Origin: Cytidiella melzeri
Lineage: Eukaryota > Basidiomycota > Agaricomycetes > Polyporales > Irpicaceae
Length of the DNA: 64,000 nt
NCBI GenBank assembly: GCA_022592445.1
Contig: JABYQR010000168.1
Coordinates: forward strand, 29,535-93,534
Direction: 5' to 3'
Positions 1-9,945 of the stretch are shown piece after piece. A program made the translations under genes and the position numbers. Position 1 is the stretch's first letter. The number at the start of each line of letters is the position of its first letter. The notes under the pieces are model-generated. The model worked only from the letters and a program-made list of their open reading frames with translations, was not told the origin of the DNA and made no database searches.

Positions 1-79
1 CAATTTCACTTCAATTGACAGGATGTTTGTACCAAGATGTTGCCACAAGATAGAGCTATCCAATGGTGTATAATATGTA

Positions 80-342
80 CAGATTTGTACCCATGTGCAG
101 TCTGTAAAAATTAAAAACTGCAATTTTGATTGCAAAAGTGATCTGATAGAAAGTTATAAAGGACTGATAACAAGGCCAGTGTGATGCCGTCGGCTGTATT
201 CATTGTTTTGTTATGGACACTGTTAATTTCTGTATTCTGCCATCAGATTCCCACAGTTTGGGGGACAACAAGGTCACATCTGAAAAGGCATCAATGTGCT
301 GGAGCACACTGGAACAATTCTTCTTCATTCTTCAGGAATTGT
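80..342 (+). repeat. Dispersed repeat, left copy of an inverted pair
   Basis: This stretch matches the reverse complement of about 2020-2245 with scattered mismatches and small gaps. Shared blocks include CCCATGTGCAG, a run around TGTATTCATTG and the block ATCAATGTGCTGG. No protein-coding potential is evident; the short open frame here is the same repeat read in frame. The copy is cut off on the right by LTR sequence starting near 343. The element family is unknown; it could be an old MITE or a DNA-transposon remnant. Confidence 0.6.
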
Positions 343-876
343 AACACATGGCTCAGCCCATAGCTAGGGTTTGACGTCATAGATACCGTTCACATGGACT
401 CCTTTTGTTCTTTCCCTATTGTTCTCTTTAAGGAAGGATGTTCTCACAGGTGTGGGAATGGAATACAATAGTTGGTCTCCTTTTAGATAGATTCTCTCAC
501 GAGTAGAGTTCTTGGCAAGGTGTAGACAATAGCTATTGTTCTCCTTTAGGTAGTTCTTTTGTTCTTTGTTCACACAGCTTCTTGCAAAGCCTGCCCTCAA
601 CATGGTCTGTGCGCAGGTCCCTAAAGTCTATATAAGCAGCTACATGTATGCTCCTAGCCCCCATCTTGACCTCTTGGTCTTTACTGGGCTAGGTAAGCCA
701 ACCCCCTCTTGTACTACATATTGGGTAGTATCAATTCTAACTTGGTCTTTACTGGGCTAGCTTTCTGAATAAGTTTGATAGCTGGTGAACGCATTGTGCT
801 TCACGCCTGCCACCACCTCCTCCTCGTCATCCACATTGTGTCCCTGTTTGTCACGTCGAGCCCTGTCTCTGTGTCA
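343..876 (+). mobile_element. Truncated solo LTR, type B
   Basis: This is the reverse complement of most of the complete LTR at 52968-53725. The 5' part is missing and the 3' end is CTGTGTCA. It contains the same TATATA segment, the same intron-like GTAAGC...TTCTAAC...CTAG cassette and the same internal open frame on the minus strand. It directly abuts a type-A LTR at 877, so the pair looks like a recombinant or nested remnant. No target-site duplication was found. Confidence 0.8.
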
Positions 877-1615
877 GTCACAAGTTTACAGCAGTAGGCG
901 CCTATCTAGAGTGCTTGTTTTCTGGCTAGAAGTGTTACCAGACCTAACCCTAACCCGGGTCACGTGACATCCTGCCTTATTTATCAATAGTCCAGACCCA
1001 AACCCTAGACTCAATCTGGAGTGGTTCCAGATCAACCTAGGCCATTGTTCTATTGTTCCCCTTCCATTGTTAGGGATTTCCCAGGGATTCCTTCCGTTCT
1101 TGTTATCCTATTGTCTTCCGTCTATTGTCTTTTGTCTATTGTTAGGGATTCCCCAGGGATTCCCCCAGTTTCTATTGTCCTATTGTTCCTGTTCTATTGT
1201 TCTATTGTTCTATTGTTCTAGCTCTATTGTTCTATGTACCCTGGCCCCTGATTGTTACCCTGGTCCTTTATTGTTCTATTGTTACTCCAGCCCCACAGTT
1301 ACTCCAGTCCGTAGTGTGGGAACTTGTGCACAGACCATCCAGACACAGTATATATAGTAGACCTTACTCTCCCTAGCTCTGCATCTTGACCTCTCTGTCA
1401 TTTGCACTGCTAGGTGAGTTACTGCATGTAGCATAGCATCATACCTTTTTAACTCTGTCATTTGCAGTGCTAGTATCCAGCCTCTGTGCCTGCTTGCCTG
1501 CTTATCATTGACTTTGACCTCATTGTCGTTGTTGGAGATCCCTTTCCACTTTTATCCCACATCTACTCCACCCTTGTTTAGGATTTATCAGTCTATCAGC
1601 AGTTGCTCCGCAACA
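877..1615 (+). mobile_element. Degraded solo LTR, type A
   Basis: It is homologous in reverse complement to the solo LTR at 4841-5595 and to the chromovirus LTR at 61508-62247. It lacks roughly the first 38 bases and ends GCTCCGCAACA. It keeps the CTATTGTT-rich tract, a TATATATAG box near 1351 and the GTGAGT...CAG-type cassette downstream. It is more diverged and richer in T than the other copies, so it is probably the oldest. Confidence 0.8.
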
Positions 1616-2019
1616 ACACGTGATTACCTTCCTTGAGGTCTAGTGTGCTTATGCTTGGTCCCTCTGTGTCCAGGGAGTGTATTAGTGCTTCAACGTAAAA
1701 TGCAGATCATTAGATTTGAATTTGAACTTATGTGGGATTATTTACAATGGTGATAGCCATTTCACTTGCAAAATTATTGATAACAATGATCATATATCAT
1801 TTTGTGATTGGATACATACTGGTAGACATACCAAATACAAGTATGGAAAATGTTCAGTTGCATGATATATATGCTCTACCAATTAAACACTACCTATATT
1901 CAAGATGAACAACGCATTTATACCATGAAGTCTGGGACTTCAGAACTTGTATCTTGCCACTTGCTGGCCCTACTCCCGCAAGAGTGTATAGGTGTGCACT
2001 TCCTGGGGAAAACAGGTGT

Positions 2020-2245
2020 CAATGAAGAAGGATTGTTGCAGTGTTCACCAGCACATTGATGCTTTGTCAGATGTGGCCCTCTTGGCCCCCAAAGTGTGGG
2101 AATTTGATTATACATACCAACAGCAGCAGTTCTAATATCAAATCAATGAATACAGTCAATGGCATTAGCCTTGCTTTGTTATCATTCCTTGAAATCTGTA
2201 TCTGATCACTTTTTGATTTTTTACAGGCTGCACATGGGCCCGAAT
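2020..2245 (-). repeat. Dispersed repeat, right copy of the inverted pair
   Basis: It is the reverse complement of 80-342. Both copies carry a frame reading around QIP..WG and HQCAG. The family is unknown. Confidence 0.55.
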
Positions 2246-2669
2246 ATATGTAAGTGATCTGAACTCCAATGTCATAATTGTTATGCCAGTTTAATGAGAT
2301 ATTATCTCAGTCTTATAGAAGTATATATGCTGTTCCAAGCACTGTGCTAACCCGTGCCAGGGTTACAATATACACTAAGTATAATTCACTGGATAGCTCT
2401 ACCTTGCCCCAACATCCTGGTACAAACTAATTGTCAATTGGTGTAGAATTGAGCAGATTATAACCATTAAGCAAAAAATGTTGCCCAGACTCAGATTATA
2501 ACTCCACTCTTGTACTTCTTGTTGGCACATATATAAGATGATGTCAAATCTCGGCACAGTGATCAAATTTGTTGCAGACATGTACAGGAATCTACAAACA
2601 TTGATTTGAGAAAGAATTACCATCAGAACACAGCCTATTTGAGACATGTACAGCAATCCATAAACATTA

Positions 2670-2788
2670 GGGTGGTTCAGAGTTTGACTGTGTCACATCT
2701 TTGTGACTATGTAATGCAACAAGTGCCCCTCAGACCGGTTCCATAGCTGGTGCTGCAAGCTGCAAGCTGCACCAACTCTGAACGACCC
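2670..2788. mobile_element. MITE with TA target duplication
   Basis: The terminal inverted repeats GGGTGGTTCAGAGTT and AACTCTGAACGACCC differ at one position and are flanked by TA on each side (2668-2669 and 2789-2790). The 119-bp interior has no coding capacity. It includes a near palindrome built on GCTGCAAGCTGCAAGCTGC. The TA duplication points to a Tc1/mariner-type nonautonomous element. Confidence 0.75.
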
Positions 2789-3825
2789 TATTATTTAGTC
2801 TCTAAGCAGCCATTACCCATGTTTTGTGTGCTGATTCTAACAAGACATTTCCAATCCCTATAGCATGTAATTTTTATCTTGCATCAACAGTGGGCACTGC
2901 AATTGATTGTTTCACAAAGTGCCACAAACATTAGTTGCTTTATACAACAAGGTCACTATCAGAACACAGGACAAGGCAGTTCAGACATCAACAGGACACA
3001 TTTAACATGTTTTGGAAGTTGTTTTCAAAGATTTCTCCAACCCTTTTATTGTCAGAGTATGTAAACCATTCCTTTCATCAGCAGTGAGTGCTAATGAGCA
3101 CTGCAGCTGATGGTTGCATCAGCAGGAAACACTGCACAAGATTGATGATGATACATAAAGCCCCTTACTACCATTGGTGACTACCTGTATCAATGTACAC
3201 TTTCTTTGACTGCAACCAAAGTTTTCAATTGCAACACAGTTACTTATTTCCTTTCAGCTGCTTATCAAAGATGTCACCAATTGCTAATGCATTACCAAAG
3301 TCAATACCCATAACTAGATTACTTGGCGAGGTTATTTAACAGGAACAGAGTTGTTCATAACTCGTTTATTTGCTATCAGTAACATAATCACTCAGCAAAA
3401 TAGCTATTCTATACCAATTTACTTGGTCAAGCTGCTACCAGTAGCAAAGTCACTTGATAATCTGATTTAAAAGTACTATATCAATCCAATCTTCAGGGAT
3501 TGTACTTGCCACTTCCAAGCTCTGATGATGCTAGTGTTAGCCTCGAGTTCCAGCTCTGCCATTGATTCTTGCTACCTAAGTGGTTGCAGGTGATTATTGG
3601 TCCAAATTTTCAAGCTGCAGTGCTTTTACACCACCATCTTCATTAATACCCTTCTTTCAGTTCTACTCTGTGGGCTGTTTCAAATCACACATGAGGCAGA
3701 ACACAAAATCAGTAAACCAGCCTAACTTTTTGTAGTAAATGCAATGAGAGCCTTATCAGACCTCATCAATGTAGAAAATTAGGCATGGATCAAAGGGTTG
3801 TTGGTGCAAGTCACTTTTGCTATGA

Positions 3826-3833
3826 GCTTTCAG
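3826..3833. repeat. hAT target-site duplication, left copy
   Basis: GCTTTCAG occurs immediately outside the left TIR and again at 7785-7792 immediately outside the right TIR. An 8-bp duplication is the hallmark of hAT transposases. Confidence 0.9.
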
Positions 3834-4101
3834 TAAAGCATAGCACGGGTGCACCCGCGGATCAACCTGCACCTGTACCCGCAGGTATGTGGTGCAGCAA
3901 TCCTCCTACCCAGAACCACGCAGGTAAGTTAGCGCCGGGTACCTGACCCGCAGGTACAGGTACCCACCACATACGGGTCACCCACAGGTAGAATTCTGCT
4001 TACTCATTTAGGATATACATGTGGTAGCTAGGAGCCTGTTGAACAGACAGTAATTCTTAGACTATAGATAGCACTGACACTAGATACGCAAGAACAGTAA
4101 A

Positions 4102-4377
4102 CAGTAAAGCTGCATCCCAATCTTTCCTCCTCGCCGTTGTCACGTTTGCCCTCTCCACATCTGTAATCAACAGATTGGGGCGTTGTAGTGTCTCAAACAC
4201 GCTCGCGTTGCTCCCCTGGCACATCAGCACCGTCCCGTCCAGGTGCCGCTCTTGCGTGTGGTTCATGTCAACGGCGTACAGGATTGTGCCGGCTGAGGGC
4301 GAGCGGATCTTCCAGATTGTGCCTCTGAGAGGGTGTCCGGCATTGAAGGGGATGATCGTCAAGCCTTGGCATTTAGA
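4102..4377 (-). pseudogene. Captured fragment of CPSF100/CFT2 polyadenylation factor
   Basis: About 92 residues match the metallo-beta-lactamase/beta-CASP region of cleavage and polyadenylation specificity factor subunit 2. The family pattern GLTIIPFNAGH..GGTIWKI appears here as ..PLRGTIWKI. It is followed by LYAVDMNH..ERHLDG and by RPNLLITD and a basic RRK motif. No start, upstream or downstream CFT2 exons exist here. It is joined directly to the end of the kinase fragment and ends in an unrelated tail close to the left TIR. It is therefore an internal piece of a host gene carried by the hAT element, not a functional factor. Confidence 0.85.
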
Positions 4378-6393
4378 CCGTCCAGGAGTTCTTGAGGCTT
4401 TTCCAGGTTCTTCAACATGCCAATGGACATGAATGCCCAGGTATCCTGATAGAGTAATCACTAAGAGTAATGTATGCAACTATGAAAACCCTACTCACGC
4501 TTCAATAATTTTAGTTCTTGTATTTTTGGCCAGGAATCACTGCCACAGCGTTGGCATGATCCCAATTGCATAGGAGTCCTAGCGCTCTATACACCCCGTG
4601 CTTGTCCAACCCGTCCTCCAGCATAACGTTCCCCAAGCTGATGTCTCAATGCAGAATCTTGGATTGTGTCTCGTGCGCAGACTCAATCACTAACAGCACA
4701 AATTAGCCTCCAGATGAAGCACAAAGCGTTTGAAACAATGAACTTACCTGTGACGACATCACAAAACGCGGTCACATACTCCTTCAAGTTATTGGTTGAC
4801 TCTATGGGGTATGCGACCCGTTGCACAATTTGGTGATGAGTGTCGCGGAGCGACTGCTGCTATGCTGATAACCCTAAAAGGGGAGTGAAGTAGAGAGGAA
4901 GGGGGTGGATCTCCAACGACGACAACGAGGTCAAAGTCGATGATGAGCAGGCAAGCAGGCACTGGGGCCGGATACTGGCAGTGCAAATGACGAAGTTAAT
5001 AGCATGCTTATACTAGGTTACATTGAGTAACTCACCTGGCAGTGCAAATGACGAAGAGGTCAAGATGCAGAACCAGGGAGGGTAAGGGGTACTATATATA
5101 CTGTGTCTGGGTGGTCTGTGCACCAGTTCCCACACTAGGGACTGGAGTAACTGTGGGACTGGAGTAACAATAGAACAATAAGGAACCCGGGTAACTGTCA
5201 AAGACCGGGGTAACTGTCAAGGACCTGAGTAACTGTCAAGGACCTGAGTAACTGTCAAGGACCTGAGTAACTGTCGAGGACCAGGGTACGTAGAACAATA
5301 GAAATAGAACAATACAACAATAGAACAATAAGACCTGGGGGAATCCCTGGGGAATCCCCATCAATGGAAGAGGAACAATAGAACAATAGCCTAGGTTGAT
5401 CTGGAACCGCTCCAGACTGAGTCTAGGGTTTGGGTCTGGACTATTGATAAATAAGGCAGGATGTCACGTGACCCAGGTTAGGGTTAGGTCCGGTAACACT
5501 CCTAGCCGGGAAATAAGCGCTCTAGATAGGCGCCTAAGTCTGTAAACTTGTGAAAATATTGGAAAAATCCGGTCTCTGTTGGACTATCCATGTCAATGAG
5601 TGTGAACACGCAATATTGAATACCCAACAGGAAACATCTGGTAGGTCGTCCATGCCTCAGATCTTGTCATCTGTGCCTTCCCATCACTGCTCTTCACGTT
5701 ACCTCCACAAATCAACCGAGGCACATGTGGCACACCGTACTTCTCCAAGAGCTTGTAGACCTCGGTCTCGGTCTGTAGAAGGTGGTGGTTGACACGCCAC
5801 GTGTCCTTCAAGAACAACACAGTGTGGTCTTGCTCTTGGGAGACAGTGACGTATCCGTGTGTGGCATGACCAACAGTCGACGTGGACTTGAAGACGGGAC
5901 ACCTGACCAACAACTTCATGTTCCGTTTCTTGTCCTCCACCAACATCTCATAGACAGGATAGTTTCCGCTGAACGTGTCCTCGATCTTGGGCAGCTTGCA
6001 GCGCTCTTTCTTCCTGAACATGTCGATCACCTCCCTAAACACGTTCTCGTCTGTCTTGTCAGCCAACCAAGCAGTCGGATCCCATCCTTTGGCCTCGTCC
6101 GACATGTGATTGTGGCACCAAAAGAACTGTGCCAGAAGGAGGGGCTGCTCGATGTAGTTGAACAACTCGCTCACAATTGCTCCGGTGTGGTCCCAGTCAA
6201 CCCATCTTGTATCGTTAGTCATGTGGTATGCATAACCCCAGGCCTTGACTCGCTCCTTGACGCAGCGGCAGTTGTCAAGAATACCACTCAGGTAAGGGTT
6301 ACTGGTGATGAGTTGCGGCAAAGCCTGCCACTTGTAGGGAGGAGCAATGAGACGAGGACGGTCGGGCCGAACATTGGTTGGGCTAGGATTCGA
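4378..6393 (-). pseudogene. Captured FunK1-type protein kinase, broken
   Basis: Read on the minus strand, this is a fungal-type protein kinase (FunK1, PF17667). Its N-lobe side lies around 5601-6393 (VLFLKDTWR, FPVGYSILRV). The catalytic loop lies near 4640-4660 as LH*DISLGNVMLEDG, and FMSIGMLKN follows near 4400-4425 as in the FunK1 C-lobe. The arginine of the HRD motif is a TGA stop. Canonical introns are visible (GTAAGT...GTTAG near 4690-4748; GTGAGT near 4500). A solo LTR with 5-bp duplication splits it at 4841-5595, with the frame continuing exactly across it. It ends abruptly at the CFT2 fragment. Other frame breaks near 4510-4540 are likely. Confidence 0.85.
4841..5595 (-). mobile_element. 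Solo LTR, type A, complete
   Basis: This is a 755-bp LTR, TGACATGG...GCGACA on the minus strand. It is flanked by the perfect 5-bp duplication ATGAG (4836-4840 and 5596-5600). It is homologous over its length to the chromovirus LTR at 61508-62247, so it is the recombination scar of the same Ty3 family. It contains five 19-bp tandem repeats of the GTAACTGTCAAGGACCTGA type (about 5188-5282), a TATATATA box near 5091 and the repeat-flanked intron-like cassette. It interrupts the captured kinase. Confidence 0.95.
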
Positions 6394-6419
6394 CAGCTGG
6401 AAAGGATCTTGAGGCCATC

Positions 6420-7598
6420 CGAGAGAGGTATCAGAGGTCGTGTGAATCTCGAGCTGCGACCTGCATTGGAGAAATTATTTGGCATGGCTAAATGGGACAA
6501 GGACGGGAAGCAGGGGCTACAGCATCAGCGACTGTCTGTAAACGAGTGGGCTCTATTGAGTGAGCTTGGCGTGCTGCTGGGCGTAAGTACCATTTTCAGA
6601 TTATGATGCTACAACTAAGTCAGCCACCTGCAGGATTTTCTCGATGCAACAAACCACATATTGCAAACCAATACACCTCTCTTGCATGAAGTCATCCCGG
6701 TCATAGACATACTTACCGTGGCACTTGAAGACATGGCGGAGAACGTGTTTGCATCAGGTGCTGTCCGCTTGGCAGCTGCTCAAGGCCTTCAGGTGCTGAA
6801 CAAGTACTACTCCAAAACTGATGACTCTGTAATGTATCGCCTGCCATGAGTGAGTACCTTGAAGAGTCAGATGTTTCTTATTAGCTGTTTCTAACTGTGT
6901 TTTCCTTGCAGTGCTCCACCCTTGGTACAAGACGAAGTATTTCCGAGATATGAATTGGCCTTCTGAATGGATTTGCACGGCAGAGGACCTTCTGCGGGAG
7001 CAGTGGCAGAGCAACTATAGGCCCTCTGACCCAGCATTGGATAGCCGTGACGCCTTGCAACCAACGCTGGCAGTTCGGGCTGCTCCAGTACGTTTTCAAT
7101 ATTTGAGAGGACTTGGAATTGACTTGTTGGATCTTTCTGTAGCCTGGACATTGACGACCAAATGATCGCTTTGCAAAACTCGATCAATACGGGCAAAATA
7201 GCAATGCTATCAATGTTCTCGATGAATATCTTCAGTTGTTGTGCCTCATTGATGTCAACAATCCTTTGCAGCATTGGAATGGCATTCTAGTGTCCAGCAA
7301 CAATACGCACAAGCGAGCACTTGCGCAAATGGCCATTGACTTCTTGTCGGCACCGGCTTTGTCAACCGATGTTGAGCGTGCTTTCTTGTGCGGTGGCCTC
7401 ACTGTCTCAAAACGGCGTCATTCTCTGAACAATGAGTCTACTCGTGCTGCAACTGTTCTGAGTTCATGGGCTTCTATTCCGGGTGTCATACCTGAGGAGG
7501 AGATACTACAGGTCTTTCAAGATAAAAACAAACGGCCAAAGAAGGGCAAAGAGAAGGCTATTGCTGTAGATACTGATGTACATGTTGTCGAAGATTAA
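6420..7598 (+). pseudogene. hAT transposase, C-terminal half
   Basis: Spliced segments read as a hAT transposase. First comes an EWALLSELGVLLG segment, then PLLHEVIPVIDIL, then a YRLPMMLHPWYKTKYF join across a GTGAGT...TTGCAG intron. The dimerisation domain at 7262-7480 follows (NPLQHWN, ALAQMAIDFLSAPALS, DVERAFLCGG, RRHSLNNE). Introns at about 6582-6633 (GTAAGT...CTGCAG), 6850-6910 and 7089-7142 look canonical. One junction near 7143-7165 leaves the frame unclear. The RNase H-like N-terminal region with the first catalytic aspartates is not seen; kinase and CFT2 fragments occupy that part of the element. Confidence 0.8.
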
Positions 7599-7784
7599 AT
7601 TCTTTCTTTCTTTTGCTTACCCGCAGGTTGACCCGCAGGTATCATACTTCTCAGATGGCTGACCCACACCTGTAGCTAACCTGCACCACAGGTATGTGCT
7701 ACCCATGAGTCAATATACCCGTGGGTTGTTGTGAGGGTTAACCTATGAGTACCTATAGGTAACCTGCACCCGTGCTATGCTTTA

Positions 7785-7792
7785 GCTTTCAG
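7785..7792. repeat. hAT target-site duplication, right copy
   Basis: GCTTTCAG, identical to 3826-3833. Confidence 0.9.
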
Positions 7793-8208
7793 ATGCAAAT
7801 TATGTTGCTAATATAGATTGATGTTAAGGCTGTGTACACTACTAGCCTGTGGCGGTGTAAACATGGACCAATGTGAACCACATTCAGTATCAAAAAAAGA
7901 TTGTGGCACAAATGCACTGCAGCTTGAAACTTGATCTAAAATTTCAACAGTCAAAGGACACAGCCTGAATCAGGTCAGAGGGTTTCCCTGTATGAGCACA
8001 GCACATGGAACCACAATGTATATAAAGTCCATGGCTACTCAGCTACTAAGACCCCTACCTCCAAGTATTTTCCCTTTTCATTGCTTCAGCGCTGGCCGGT
8101 AAGCAGATCATTGTAGCTTACACCTTGGGTTGTTGTGTTCAAATTCTTCTTCAATACAGCTTACAGTCTCTTCAAACACCCTTCCACATTCAATATTTTT
8201 GCCTTGTC
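7793..8208 (+). promoter_or_regulatory. Promoter and 5' leader of secreted-protein copy 1
   Basis: This is homologous to 11.5-11.8 kb upstream of the intact paralogue. It has TATATAAAG near 8019-8028 (TATAAAG in copy 2) and the shared block CAGCGCTGG.CGGTAAG, which starts a 5'-UTR intron ending in a CAG-type acceptor before the ATG. The distal promoter continues on the other side of the hAT insertion (about 3560-3833), so the transposon separated promoter parts by nearly 4 kb. Confidence 0.6.
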
Positions 8209-8889
8209 ATGCACTTCTCGACCGTGCTGTTCGCCGCCATTGTCACCGGCGTGATCCAGATTGCGACTGTATCTGCCATCCCGTACAGCCGCTATTCCCC
8301 TGATAGCGGCCTCTATTCCCACTATATATTACAAATAAAAGATAGTATTATTACTACTATTATTGCCCACAACAATATTAGTGCCCAATATGGTAATCCC
8401 CTGCCACTTCCTATTTTTCCCCTCTTGCTGTGTCCGCTCCAACGCACTTCTTGCCATCACCTCCAACTTGTCCTCGCCCTTGTTGCCCTCCTCCTCGCCA
8501 CTCATTGTTTAGTACACACTTGTGGCCTGGTACCGATTTGACACGCCTGTGGCGTAGTCAAAAACCGCATTGAGCAGTCTGACGACACTCATTCGCTGAC
8601 CGGACGCAAAGGAGGTCTTGTGGGGTAGGATTCGGATAGGATTGTGCAGGTTTTGGACTGCAGGTATGTCACCTTCTCATCTTCAGCCCTTGCCACGCTT
8701 TACCTAGCCACGCAGCTGAGCCCCAGTTGCACCCACTTGAACGGTAAGTTGTGTCAGTCATCTTTCTCATCTCCCTTTCTCCGTACAACATGTCTGTGGG
8801 AAGGTGCGAGAACGAGCGGCCGCAGAGTTACACAACACTTAAGCCGTCTCACTCAATCCAGCTGCAGATGTGTCTGTCATCATTGGTTA

Positions 8890-9062
8890 CAACAGTGAGT
8901 TGTCGTTGCCCTCACCCTCGCCCTTGTTGTTGCCCTTGCCCTTGCCCTTGTTGCCCTCTTGCCCTTGCCTGTTGTTGCCCTCTTGCCCTTGCCTGTTGTT
9001 GCCCTTGCCCTTGCCCTTGTTGCCCTCTTGCCCTTGTTGCCCTTGTTGCCCTCTTGCCCTTG

Positions 9063-9103
<41 letters not shown>

Positions 9104-9330
9104 TCCCTCTCCCTTGTTGCCCTCTCCCTTGTTGCCCTCGTTGTTGCCCTTGCCCTCTCCCTTGTTGTTGCCCTTGCCCTCATTGTTGCCCTTGCCCTTG
9201 ACTGCTATCACTCTCGCTTTTGCCTTTTCTCTCGCCCTCTCCCTTCCATGTCCTCGCCCTCAGCGTTTCTTGTCCTTGCCCTCTCCCTTTCGCACCTTTG
9301 CCCTTGCTGTTGCTCTCGGCCTCACCCTCA
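8890..9330. repeat. CCCTTG / CCCTCA hexanucleotide microsatellite
   Basis: The stretch consists of variants of TTGCCC, CCCTTG and CCCTCA, with about eight near-perfect CCCTCA units around 9062-9105. All six frames stay open because stop codons cannot form easily, so long Leu/Pro or Arg/Gly frames appear on both strands. These should not be annotated as genes. Confidence 0.9.
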
Positions 9331-9561
9331 CTGCTGGTTTCACTCCTGCTTTTGCTATCTCAGTTGTCGTAGACACCTGTGTTGTTCTGGGACTGCCTGT
9401 GGCGTCCAATTGCTCCCGCATCTTGTGCGACTGTGTCGCCAGAGCTGCTTTGTAAACCTGTGCAACTGTGTTGCCCAGCTGCATAAGTTGGATTGGACAG
9501 ACTCTGAGGTGAGTTCCGTCACAAGCTGCATACATCCTTACCGATGTCCATCTCCATCTAG

Positions 9562-9945
9562 ATGGTGCACCACAGGCTCAATGAACGGGAGGCCAACCCC
9601 AATCCATACGTCAACTTCATCGTCCCTCTGCCAGTCTGAGATGCAGCTGCCCAGGAGGATGCCAGACAGCTGCTCCGAGCCTTGATGGCGCAGGTCAAGC
9701 CTGTCATGAAGGCTCATCAACTTCAGGTGAACAGCATCGAGGAGGTATGTCCATGTCAGTTCAAGCGACTACATGTATGGGGATTCTGACCATGTTATGT
9801 TCAGTACCATGGTGTGCACACTGTATGTGCTAATCTATTACACAAAGATTGCGTATTGATGGCTAACACCTCTTCAGAACAAACAAATCAGACCATCTGG
9901 CATGTTCCGTCTGTGGTACGCCTAGAGGTGAAAGTGACTGGGAAG
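9562..9945 (+). pseudogene. WLM-domain metalloprotease (Wss1-like) fragment
   Basis: From the ATG at 9562 the frame reads MVHHRLNEREANPNPYVNFI, then hits an in-frame TGA. It continues DARQLLRALMAQVKPVMKAH, which matches the start of fungal WLM (Wss1-like) proteins, and stops at a GTATGT donor near 9747. Around 9880-9925 another piece reads ACSVCGTPRGES, like the C-terminal zinc finger of the same family. The catalytic HELAH region is absent. It is a processed-down host gene fragment inside the TIR element. Confidence 0.6.

Larger units (their letters stand above)
1616..3825. other. AT-rich, CpG-poor stretch without genes
   Basis: No credible coding region is seen. CpG dinucleotides are rare while TG and CA are common, as expected for old methylated sequence that decayed by C-to-T change. 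It contains the right arm of the inverted repeat (about 2020-2245), a small MITE (2670-2788) and, from about 3560 on, sequence homologous to the promoter of the secreted-protein gene at 11.4-11.6 kb. Confidence 0.6.
3834..7784. mobile_element. hAT transposon carrying captured host gene fragments
   Basis: The element is 3951 bp. Its ends TAAAGCATAGCACGGGTGCA (3834-3853) and its exact reverse complement (7765-7784) form perfect 20-bp inverted repeats, flanked by the 8-bp duplication GCTTTCAG. Subterminal regions are packed with short ACCCGCAGGT-like motifs in both orientations, typical of hAT transposase binding regions. Inside, from left to right, are a CPSF100/CFT2 fragment and a FunK1 kinase fragment (both minus strand, the kinase split by a solo LTR), then the C-terminal half of a hAT transposase on the plus strand. 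The transposase N-terminal half is not visible, so the element is probably nonautonomous. It inserted into the promoter of the secreted-protein gene at 8209. Confidence 0.92.

Noticed and set aside
364..603. 79-residue frame as a gene, similar to one at 53242-53469
   Set aside because: Both copies lie inside the type B LTR. Similarity reflects LTR homology, not protein selection.
780..876. Piece of LINE ORF2 at the left edge, matching 52970-53065
   Set aside because: The ACGAC duplication shows that 52968-53725 is LTR, so the match is LTR to LTR and not a LINE fragment.
5013..5201. 62-residue frame repeated at 61689-61877 as a conserved small protein
   Set aside because: It is antisense-neutral LTR A sequence, including its repeat-flanked cassette.
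5478..5490. TTAGGGTTAGG in LTR A as a telomeric insertion
   Set aside because: It is present in every LTR copy at the same place, only two units long, and part of the LTR.
5782..6606. 274-residue plus-strand frame
   Set aside because: It is the complement of the captured kinase for most of its length; only the end belongs to the hAT transposase.
9060..9110. CCCTCA array as a telomere or interstitial telomeric tract
   Set aside because: Basidiomycete telomeres are typically TTAGGG (CCCTAA). The array grades into CCCTTG and CCCTCT variants, so it is a microsatellite.
8751..9685. Long Leu/Pro and Arg/Gly open frames on both strands
   Set aside because: They arise from CCCTTG/CCCTCA simple repeats that contain no stop codons in any frame; no domain and no start context.
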